Below are positions 22,301 to 34,300 of a stretch of DNA of 64,000 nucleotides, in pieces (position 1 is the stretch's first letter; every line of letters starts with the position of its first letter). Under the pieces are notes generated by a model. That model did no database searches. It was not told the origin of the DNA and was given only the letters and a program-made list of their open reading frames with translations. Position numbers and translations under genes: made by a program. The DNA lies in NCBI GenBank assembly GCA_963922205.1, contig CAWUHX010000167.1, forward strand, positions 620,001 to 684,000, given 5' to 3'. This stretch comes from Romanomermis culicivorax. Taxonomy: Eukaryota > Nematoda > Enoplea > Mermithida > Mermithidae.

Positions 22301-25300
22301 ATGCGCCACAAACGCCCCATGCGCCACAAACGCCCCATGCGCCACAAACGCCCCATGCGCCACAAACGCCTCATGCGCCACAAACGCCTCATTCGCCACA
22401 AACGCCTCATTCGCCACAAACGCCTCATTCGCCATATGCGCCATGAACGCCTAATGAAACAACACTTACAGAATGATAAATTCAAAACTTTTAACACTAT
22501 AATGCAAAACATAGTAGTAGGCTAACAGAGTTGGGCCAGTTAAACGGTAGCAAAAACGCATATTATTCCGAACTGTGAATCGGAGACAAATACCAAAAGA
22601 TGATAATTACTGGCAACAGTACTTTAACACTGATTTGCATCACTTACATTTGAAAAAAATTTTCTAACCTCTGATGCATTTATAAGCCCAATAAAATAAG
22701 TTGATCGGCACCGCGGGGTCGTTATCTTTCATCATTTGCCTGATCAATTTGGCCCTACCGAATTTCCATTCCAAATCGGATCGATTTTCGATTTTCCTGT
22801 ACGTGTCAGACATCATAGCAATCAAAAGATTGATCAAAACGACGATAACCACCATCAAATAGACGGCGATGGCGATTTTGAGTATAATTCTAGCGAATTT
22901 AGGCGAAATATCGATACTATCCGGCTCAATTATACCAAACATTGCGAAATATAACATTTCTACGATTTCTATGAAACTTTTCTGCGATGCTTCAACTTCG
23001 TTTATAAAGAGGGCAAAAATTGAGATGGAAAACCCGAATAAAAAAATGCATAGAATCGCCCAAAATTTACATAAGTCGACGATCAAATGACGTATGGTGA
23101 CGGCCCAAGGTCCGAACAAATGGTGCAAAGACAAAAATTCCAAAAATTGCGCGAAAGATATCAGAAGCACGACTGACAACAGCTGGTTGCGGATGTAGAA
23201 CAAAGTGTGCGAATTTTGAGGCGAAAAGACTGCGAAAATATGGGCAATAGTCGAAGAAATGGAAAACAAAATTTGAAAAAGGTGCAAAAGGTTTGGGGAG
23301 CCTTTTCGCTTAATTTCGCGAAAAATTTGACCAAAAATGAAAATAAGTAAGCACAATTCACTTAAATTAACGAAATCGTGTCGAAAACGTAGAGTTAACG
23401 ATATTAAAAGTATGCAGAAATAGATATGAGAAATTAAATGACAAATAAATTTTGTAACCGGGTCTCGTCGTCCGAAGGGTAAAGCGAAAAAAATCCAAAT
23501 CGGTGGAACTAATAAACAAATGAAAAATAACGAAAACAAGTAAATCAATCCAAATTTTGACGATCCACCAAACCACAAATCATGCACGTAATTTTGCGTC
23601 AAATTATGACTAATTATGAATTTTTGTTCATTACTGATTAGAATATCAATTAGCGGACGTTTTTCTTCGTCTTTCCATTCGAAAAATATTTCATTAGTAA
23701 TATTATCTTTATTATAACTACTGGAAAATTTGTTCACCAGTTGACAGGCTAACGATTGGCAAAAATCCGAACATTGTATTAAATTTCGGGAGCGTATTTT
23801 ATGAGTATCGGCCAAATTTTTGAAATTTCGGCTCAAAATAGCCGCAGTTACGAGTGGGAAATCAGAAACTAATATCAATTTTTCGATTAAATCGAATTTA
23901 TCTGACTCGGAAGGCGGTAGAATATCCATCAAAAACTGAAACAGAATGAAATTTTTGTCGCTCTATGATCATGATTTTACGTCAACAGGATTCCAACTGA
24001 TTCCGAGAAAAGATTACTGTAGTATTTGGTCTTCTTACAGCAATTGAATTTGTTGACGTCACATCAACCTCCCTCAGTTTTTTCATCACTGATGAATTGA
24101 CTTATTCTGCATACACTTCAGAGGCTGCTGGAGTTCTAAAAGTTCCTAAATCTTCGTGATTATACATCGGGGGAGGGTTTGGTAAAGTTGACGTTGACTT
24201 CATTCGAAAACTTTTTGATACAGTCATAAATGCCGCAAAATGAACCGCTATTAATAGATTCAAAACATGAGTCAAATTGGTGTATCACTATTTTTCTCTG
24301 AATTATGGGCAAATTTTCTTTACGGCTGTCTTAAAAGCATTGAATCATGACTAATTATTAATTTAAGCTACAGTCATTGCAGCATTCACATGTTGTCGTC
24401 GTAAAATAGTAACATTTTCGCCGGGTGCTTTCCTTATTTAATTCATTAGCCGTCAAACGTCAAAATGCCAAATGATTCCTTATTTTGCTATTGTGCAATC
24501 AAGAATTTCTTCATTACGACGGGATCGCCAAAATCATTGAAAAATTACGATGCTTATCCACGTTTGATTTGGATAGAACAGTGTATGACATCGAAATGTT
24601 ACTCGAGAAATTTTGACAATTAAACAAGGTTTTGGGGAGGACATTTTCACGTTGTGTACCTTCACTCCGTGTGTCCCGTTACACCAAATGTCCCGTTACT
24701 CCAAGTGTCTCATTACCCCAAGAATACTATAAATCTATTTTTAGACGTCTCATTACGCCATGAGTCCCATTACCCCAAGTGTCCCCTTACTTCAAGTGTC
24801 CCGTTACTCCAAGTGTCTCATTACCCCAAGAATGCCATAAATCTATTTTTAAAATTCTCATTACTCTATGAGCCCCATTACCCCAAGTGTCCGTTTACTT
24901 CAAGAATGCTATAAATTTTTAAGATTGCAATAAGATTAAAATGATTATTTTGCAGCTAATCATTTTAAAAGTATTTCAATATGCAAATTTGACTCTACGG
25001 TGCAATAACTCGTCTGAATAATTTATACATTGTCATTCCAAAACTTCCTCCGACAAGCACTTTTATTCAGATAACAGGTAAATGATGGGTTCAAAAGTTG
25101 TTGCAGTTTTTTACCGAAAAAAATTTAATAAAATGATGAAGATTTTTCAACTCATAGTTTAATTGTTATTTTTTAATTTAAATGACGTAACGAATATTAC
25201 ACGTTAACAATATGTATAATTATTTTCATTTAAAAAATTTTTTGACAATTATAAAATTATGACAAAATGCAGAAGATTTGACTTCTTATAAATAATTTTG

Positions 25301-28300
25301 TGAAAGTTTTTATTGCCCAAAACTGCCACCACGTTTCCATCCCACAGTTTCCCACCAACTTTTACGCGCCGCCTTATAGTCCATCCACTTCTCTTTGCTT
25401 TGCACTAAACCGCAAGATTGTAGAGCAGACCGTTCAAAAGATTACAACAATATTCGGAACAATACTCAAAAAATGATATTTTCAGTTTACACTGTGATGT
25501 AAATATAGTGTGCACGTGGTGTAAACACTCTACACGTTGTTCGATAGCGTATCCAGGCGGCTATCGTGTACGAAAAATTTCATCTCGTAAAGTAAGCTAC
25601 AGGGGAACTATGGATAATCTCCTGCACCCAAGTTGCATCAAAAAATCAGGATGTTTCAATTTTTCGGACGCAATGTGTATATTTACTGACCCGCATATTC
25701 TTGGCTCTCAATTTTCATCATTGCACAAAGATATCTCTAAAGACACGATTAGGTGCTGTAATTTCGGCGCCGCCGTTTGGGCGCCAACCGGTTCGGCACA
25801 GGGTCATGTCAGCACTGGCCGCTTTGGCGCCGGCTATTTCAGTGTCGGCTACTCTAGTACCGGCTGTTTTGGCTCCAAATTGCTTTTCTTTTTGTTTCTT
25901 TTCTGTTTTCTTACTTTCTTTTTTCAACTATTATTTTTCTTTGTATTTATTTTTCTTTTTTTCTGTGCTTTTGCATATGGTTTATGTTCATGCTGTTTTT
26001 TCTTCATCTTATACCTTTTTTGTATTTCTTTTCCTAACGTTTTCTGTGTTTTGCTTGTGTTTGTTTAGGTTGTTATGTTAAAGTACATAAGGGAAATTCT
26101 AAAAGATTCATTTAGCATTGTTGGAGTAACAGGACGCGCAAAAAATTGCATTACTTGGGGAAAAGGGATTTATAGCATTGCTTGTTGTAAGGGTACACGT
26201 GGAGTAACGGGACACTTGAGGTAACGGAACACAATCAATTTTCAGCCATTATGTCTATCCCTCAAATTTTTCCATGCCTTACAATAATAATGTTTCCACG
26301 TTTCAACTAACTTCTCAAAAAATGGAGTATAATAAACGTGTTTGATAGTAGCCGATTGCTCTTGACGTGATCGATCTTGCTCACGGTCGAAACATAATTT
26401 TTTTGTTTAAAATATCGTTCATTTTTTTCCTTTCAACTTGATTTTCAAAGTGAAGAAGAATGGTCAAGTAATTAGAAGAGAAAGCGTCATAAAACTGAAA
26501 ACGATGTTGTATTTTAACGATTTTTCGATGCACAGAATGGAAATTATGCGGGTCAGCCAGTCCAAGGTGCGAGCTCGGAGTTTTTTTCTTTTTGATGACG
26601 AAAGAAAATGGTTCTATCGACCAAGCAACATATTCACCTGAAGATTAATTAAATATGTGAAACTATATGACAGATCAAGACATTTTGAAGCTCCAATGTC
26701 TCATCTTTGGAGTCGAGAATGCTTTGTTTGGAAAAATCGTTAAACTACAACATTATTTTCAGTCTCATGACGCTTTCTGTTGTAATTTCTTGATTATTTT
26801 CCTTCATTAGCTTCTCGATCTATTTTTAGGGGGTTTAGGGGGTCAAATCTTCTGGATGATCGGTAAGAATGTACTGAGGGTCAAAATCCGCCTATGCCCT
26901 CGCGTGCATGTGTGGTCGTAAGTAAGCGACACACTTATGAAATAATGTTTCGGTTGAGATTTTAGAACTCGAAATTTAGGATGGGCTTTCACACTGGCGA
27001 TTTGTACTCTAGTAATCACCACTGAGACCCAGCTCAAAATATTCAAAAAAATTCCTACTGACCTCTTTATCTTTCAGCAAAAGATCGATGCTAGTAGTAA
27101 GCTCGAGAAGTCTGGATACGATGTCGAAATGACTTTTAGACGCCGCTAAGCACAAGGCCATCTTTCCTTCGTCATTTAGGGTATTCAAAATGCATTTATT
27201 TTTGACCAATAGCTCGACAACTTCCGTTCGTCCAGACGAACATGCGTGATGCAAGGCGGTCCACTTAGACTGCAAAAGAAGGTAAAAATTTTGCATGGGT
27301 TTCTGAAGGAGAATGTTTATTACGGAATCTGGCTCATTAACATCGCATCCATGCGAAATTAATAGCGAAACGACGCTAATTTTACCCCTTGCGGCTGCAT
27401 GATGTAGTGCGGTCCGGCCACTTCGATCTCTGACTGTGAGCAGTGACCTCGAACGATTCAGCAATAAAGTTGCTGCGTTACTATGCCCTGAGATGGCTGC
27501 TAAGTGTAAAGCATGGAGTTGCTAAAACGGTGAATTATTATAGGTTACGGTAACTCTCTTTTAGGTCGCGAAGCACATTTCCTCGTGGTGGTAACTGCAG
27601 AAAAATTAGGCACAATCCGGATATTGAACCCGGGGAAAGGGGTGCTAGCACTGCATAATAGTTGGTGGTTGGGGCGGCTCTTTCACCTCTCCTAACACCT
27701 AGCAAGATGAATATTCTGAACGTTAATCAAACCTGCAACGTGGAAAGTCTTCACGTAATCTGATGCATGTTTCTAAGGGCGAACTGTCACTTTTCGCTCA
27801 TCGCTAACGCGTACAGTAATTAGGGGTAACTGACCAATTAGAAACACGCTAAGTTCGCTCGCGCAAAGCGTGAACTAGCATATACCTTGAGATGAGATCG
27901 CAAGCGATATCGCGCGCGATGGAAAAAATAAGTTTACTGTATTGCGTTTCGCTCATCGCGAGGATAGAAAATTTTCTGAACTAGCGATAGCGCGCCGAGC
28001 GGAGAAGGCCAAATTTTTAATTTCTGTCAATTTTCATCCGGGTTTTCTGTAATATTAATGTTTATTTGGGGATTTTAATCAAACTTATTGCTGGTCTGCA
28101 TCTGCCCGGATTTTTGAAAATCTCAATTGTTTTTGCTTCTTTCATCATCCGTGTTGTTTTAATTTCCCTGATTTCAGAAGAACTTTTATTTCCTTGATAT
28201 CTTTGACATCGGAGTATCAACTCTTGAAAAATTACTATTTCTAAAAAAAATTAAAATTCCTACAGTAAGCTAACGTGTCGCTGGTGATATCGCGCCATCG

Positions 28301-31300
28301 CTAGATTCTATACTCGCTACCTTCGCTCGCGCGAAGCGAGGATAGCTTAGCGCGATAAGTGACAGTGAACCATAAGCAGCGTGTTAAGACACTGTCTTTG
28401 TCCTAAGATATAGATTTACCGCTTTAGCATGAAAAAGTTATGTATTGAGACACAGCTGTGCTTTGTCAAGATTTTGTTTAGAAAAGATCCTCAGATGTTA
28501 TAGTTAATCGGTAGGCTCTCTGGAAATCCTGATAAAGAATATATTGTAATGTTCCTCTCGGTATCGTGGGTGGACGGTATTCGCACTATTTGCACAAGAA
28601 TGGTTAAATCGCCTACAGCTCGTCCCTTGAACAAAAACTAATAAAAACATACGGTGAAATGCGGTCGATGAAATTTCTGGGGTAGAAGTTGCAATATATG
28701 CAAAAATGAATCTGATATTGCTTCGAATTTGCCGGAATTCGGAAGTGTACATAAACTTTAGAGACGACAGACAAGTTAGACGAATAATTTTGTAATCCTC
28801 AAAATGATCTGCCGATTGAACATATCTGCAAGATTGCACTTCTTCGGTTGGTATGCCTAGTCGAACTTATACCGTTATAGAGCACATTTAAGCAAATTTT
28901 AGTATCAGCACGGTGCATTGGGACGGAGCAGGATTCTGTAGGCTATCGAAGGCGACATAACACGTTCCATGTTAGAATCACGGACCCAGAAATCCTTCTT
29001 TATGGATTGAATCATCGGTTTCCCAAAATTTAGAGAGAGGGGTCATCAGAGAAAAAAAGTTCGAAATTTTTGTCTAAAAGGTCGGAAAAATAAATCAAAA
29101 AAATTCTTGCAGTTTAAAAATCCGCATTGATGACGCTACACGCCGAAAACATTGATATTTTTGGTCAAGTTTATTTGAAAAATCACTATTTTCTTCTAGA
29201 AAACTGCCTTTTATAATTTGTTTTCATCTTAAAGAATGGTGATATTTTATCCTAGCACTATGGTATGACTCTTGAATCCTGGGGATTGCAATACGGCTAT
29301 GGTCAACGATTTCTGGGGGATTCCCGCGACACTTCGCCCCGACTGTTTATTTATGATTGACATATCCTCTCAAAAACGTTCCTCTGTAAATGATAGTTTG
29401 ATCGTTTTCACGGATAACTCGACCGGTATTTTATCATTCGTGTTTTCAAAGTGCATTGATATCGATCATTTATTTATTGATACGTTGTTATTTGAAAATC
29501 GAAGAAGATAAGTTTCCCTGAGCATGATAATTTTTTGGATATCAGCAGTCCATCAAACGCAATTTTTGCCTTTCTTCTAGCGCACCATATATGCAAATTT
29601 TTGTAGTTAACGAAGCCATGAAAAAACGGGTGATCAATTCAAGATTATGCTCAGACCGCTATCTAATTTTCATTTGTTTACCTCTGGCTCCGTGATGGCA
29701 TCCACGTCTGCGGAATTCAAGTTCAATAATAATCGGACCATGGAATCTTCACCAGACAAGGAAGCCATGTGAAGCGGCGTTAAGGAATGCTGAATTTCCA
29801 CCAATCACATTACAAAAGTGAACCAGCTGAATGATCAAAAGTTGATACTTGGCGTATGAAAGTTTCATGTAAAGGTAGGGTTGGATCGTCGACTGCTCCT
29901 GATTTGACGAGGGCAACACCACTCTTTATGAAAAATTTAACAACGTCTAATCGATTGTAGAAACAAGCGATATGAATTGGATATATTCCAATCTGCAAAA
30001 AAGATTTCGAAACATTTTTGTCGAATCGATGTTCTCTTGAAAGCTACCTTTTTACTCATACGACTGCAAGTGTCGTCATTGAATAGCTGCACAATTTCGC
30101 CATGTCCATGTTTAATTGATAGCATTAACGAATTCATTCCATCATAAAAACTTATAGTTAGACAATTTTCTACATTACAATTCTATATTTACTTCGTCCT
30201 CCGTAGATGGATCAGCACCACTGTTTAATAAAATTTTGACCAAAGTTTTGTGGCCATTCATAACCGCCCAATGCAGTACTGTTTTTTGCTCCAAATCCTG
30301 TAAAAACGGACTCGAATAATCTGATAGAGTACTATCCACGAAACAAAATCACTTTGGATTCCAGGACAGTTTTCTTATCTATTTTCAGCAGCTCTTTCAT
30401 GACAGCAGCACTGCCTTTCATAGCAGCTATGTGAGCACATGTGAAACCTTCAAGGTCCTGAAAAAAAGTTACATTAGGCCACCGAGATTCCGAGATTCCT
30501 TTTTTTATGCTTACGTAGTCCAAAAGTGCCTTGGAATCCTTTTGCATCGACAGAAATAATTTCACAATGTCCGGATGGTCTTTTTCCGTGGCCAAGTGGA
30601 TCGGCGTGTGTTTTTTGGCGTTTAAAACGGAGGGATTGGCCCCCTTTTCGAGTAAATTAAGACACATTTGCATACGCCCGTATTGGGCTGCCATATGTAT
30701 TGCGGTATTTCCGTCCTTTAAAATTTAAATGTTCATTAGCGCTTTTCACTGATTCTTTTACTTAATATTTTAGTCTATGATAACTCTTAATAATCATTTT
30801 AGAATATCAAACAAGCTGTACACTGCAGCAGACTACTGTCACGAGTGGTATATTCGAAGCTTTCCTGGAGGCCGATATAAACAGAAAAATAAAAACTGTG
30901 ATGCTTTCAGGTGAGAAGTCAGTGTTTGGGTTTGGAGTTCCAGACACCCTGATGACAGATAGCTTAACAAATTACATGGCATGTTTTATCTGAAATCTCA
31001 TTTCAAACGACATGCATTTATGACGACACGTTTTTAGAGTTAATCTTCAGTAAATCTACTGAGCGGAGACTTGGCGTTTCACCCATCCAGAAAACTGTTG
31101 AGGTTACCCAGAATAAATGTTTGAAGCACATTTCTTTATACTACCCAGGTTTTTTTGTACAGTGACCGTAAAAAAATCGTCCCGAATTTCAACTGCGCAA
31201 CGCTGTTTTGCTTGTCTCACGAGTTTGAAAAAATAGTTCAAAAGCTATCACTTTCTCAATTAATTCTCGCAACAGTTCAATACACATAAGTTTTCCACGA

Positions 31301-34300
31301 ACACGCCCGTGGAAGGGGCCGAATTCCAGGCTTCCAGGAACAGTTCAAAGCAGTCTTTTCTTGTTTAAGCCGTTGTGCAGCCAAATACTAATCGAAGTTT
31401 ATCTTGAACTAATGATTTGAAAGTACAAATCAAGAGTAATAAAGAGAAACTCTGAATAGTCTAGAGGTATCTCGTAGTAAGATCGAAGTATAGTTTAAGA
31501 CTAATGAATGATCTGGAAAGTAAGAGGTCCCATTAATTTGCATTAATCCCCGTCAGAAAATTTTGGCATCTTGGGTCTTTAAAACGTTGGAAAAAGCATC
31601 CTTTCAGTAGGGGACTCCTAAATTTTCGTTTGTGCGAGTACAAAGGCGATCAAAATTTTCGGTTGCACACGAGGCCTTTTCATACGTGAAGTAAAAAAAT
31701 TCTGTTTTTTCAGTGAAAAAGTTTTCCTATGCAAAAGCGCAGCAAATATCATTCGATAGATCTCGTTGAAACCTACTAAAAAATATTACTTAAATGATCT
31801 AATTTTATTTTTGACTGAGTTAACGGCTCGTTGAGTTTGGTAAAAATCTGTTTCACCTCCCCAGATTTGTTTGCTGTCGATGTAAGAAAACCTCTACTGA
31901 TCATTCGCCATACCAGATCGACAGCTTCTATATCAGCATTATTCGACGCAACGAACAGATCAACAACGTTCGAATGACCGTTCTGGGCAGCCAAATGTAA
32001 TGGGGTCATTCCCGATTTCGAGCGAACGTCCACGTACGTATTACGGCGCAACAGGGTGTCACAAATATCCCAACGTCCGTTTTCGGCTGCGATATGCAAC
32101 GCTGTTCTTCCAGACTTCAAAAAAAGTAAAATAAATGAATTTATTTTTCTGTGAATTACTAGATACTATAGTAAGATTACGTACGAAATCTTGTACATCG
32201 CATTGAGCCTCATGTTCGAGAAGTATGGTGGCTACTTCGAAATGGCCGTGTAAACAAGCTTCCATCAAAGGCGTGTTTCCGGCCTGAGTTTACGAATACT
32301 TTAGGCGAATAGCATGAAAGTATTTCCTGGCATTACTTTGGTTTGAGCATTGATCGGTATACATTCTGATGATGCATATCCGAAAATGAAACGTAGAATA
32401 TTTATCTTCTTGGATTGAGCCAATAGATGGAAGACAGTCTCTTGCGTCTAGTAATAAATCACCAAAACGTGAAATATATAGAGAAGTATACGGGGATCAT
32501 TACCCCGGTTAGAGCACTTCCTAAATCCGAGTCAAATTTGAGCAGTAACTCAAGGATTCTGGTGTCGTCAGAGACATTTTGCGACGAAGCCACAAGATGC
32601 AGTGATTTTTGACCTTTCTAAAAAAGTAGGACTTCATTTATTATTTCCCTGAGATAAATTCGCAACCTGGGAAGTTTCTGTTTTCGCAAAAGCAGTGGCA
32701 TCTTCCTTAGATTTCCACTGCGCTAGATACTCGATCATGAATTCTATTGTTGTGACGTGACCTTGTTCGACAGCTAGATGTAGCGGATTTTTGCCTTCCT
32801 GACAATGTGGAATGTTACATGAAAATATCATCAAGTACTGCACTAACTTGCGTTACATGGTTCAACGTTTTGTAATTTGATCCTTCCTTAATGAGCACCT
32901 CTACGAGTTTGACGTTATCATTTTTGGCCGCCAAATGCAACGAGGTTTCACCATTCTGAAAAAACAAATGGTATTTTGATAAGGTTGCAAATGAATTTTC
33001 TCTGTCACGATGGAACCTGCGATTTCCTTTTATCATGAATCTTGAAGAGCAAGTCTGACTGCGCGCAACATAACCTCTTGCAAAAAATAAATTATGTTAG
33101 GGACCTTCGGCATCAATCATATGATTAGACTGATTTTTGCCAATACCGACCCGATTCCGATTTTGATCCTAAAAATACCCGGATCGATTAAAGCGGCGAA
33201 ATGTAAATCATCTCCGTTTCGTCATTAGGGCTCCTTCAGATTTCAAGTATTCTTTAACCAGATTCATTTGATCCCAGCCAGACAGTAAGTGCAATAAAAT
33301 ATCTTCCCATGTTGGAACACATGTTGCGACCTCAAATGCATTTTTCTGCCTCAGGGTTTATGCGGTATGGTGCAAAAATATCCTCTAAGTGACTATAGTC
33401 AATTCATTTTCAAATGAGCTCCGGAATGCAAAGCTATCCATAGAAATCTATAGGCAGGCGATGATCAAACGCCATCAGACAACATTTATTTTTTTCCAAG
33501 TTGTAGTCGTTACTGCTACAGCCAATCAGAGAATTTTGTGAGTTATTTATTATTTGCATGGACATCTTTATTTTATTTTCGGGGTGCGTTTGGAAAAAAA
33601 TGGAGTACAGTAGTGCAGCAACCAGATATACCATGCAGCCTATCCACTAGTGGTTTCTCAACCCGACTTGCTACATTAATCGTTGAGCAGTACTAATTCA
33701 CAGTAAATAATTGCTTTTTGGCCGTCTTTGCATCATAATTACTTCATGATGTACGTCATTCTACATTGGAAACGCTTTTAAAATCAATGAAAATTGAACT
33801 AATCAGTAGATCGATTGTTTTTCTAACTTAAGCGTTTTTGCTGATTATCAGATTCAAAAATCACTTTTTTCAGTAAAATTTCTAATTTTCCATGTTTTTA
33901 TTCAGTCTGGAAAACTGACCCAATTCGAATCAACTAAAATCTAATCATTGGGTGGAAGAGTTTCATTTGGCGCTCATTTTTTTTAAAGTACACTCTCGTT
34001 TTTCATGTCCTTATTGTTTGTGGAATCTTTGTTTGTGGAATTTGTGGAATTGATCATTATACAATGTATCAAAAACAACAAGGGTCAGTTTGCACTTCAT
34101 CAGCCCTTGCCGATTAGTCTATGGTTGATAGGACGCTCCATAGATTATAACATTTTAAATTATCTAATGCAAAATTGGTGAGCTTTTTTAAGACCATGGG
34201 CCGGTTTCATAAAAGAGACTTAAGCTCTAGCTGAGCCGCAGCTCAAGCTATAGCTTAACTCTATATGTTATACCATTGTCGTTAAGCTGCAGATCTGCTG

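Noticed and set aside
21611-22445. Possible CRISPR array
   Set aside because: Direct tandem repeat without unique spacers, in a eukaryotic intron.
21374-22525. 383-codon open frame with MRHKRL-type repeats, and overlapping frames on both strands
   Set aside because: It is produced by a pyrimidine tract followed by an 18-bp minisatellite without stop codons; six overlapping versions exist and none has splice or homology support.
22664-22668. TAG after the copy A membrane exon as the true end of the protein
   Set aside because: The same position is a splice donor in copy B, and matching tail exons with the right phase exist at 13154-13371; kept only as an intron-retention possibility.
25508-26068. 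186-codon open frame in the fold-back spacer
   Set aside because: Composed of a degenerate 15-bp repeat and a pyrimidine tract, giving F/S-rich residues only.
32848-32856. Shorter exon 12 in TRPN copy A ending at the GTAACG donor
   Set aside because: Both donors keep the frame; GTTAGT nine bases later fits the consensus better, though the shorter form would match copy B's length.
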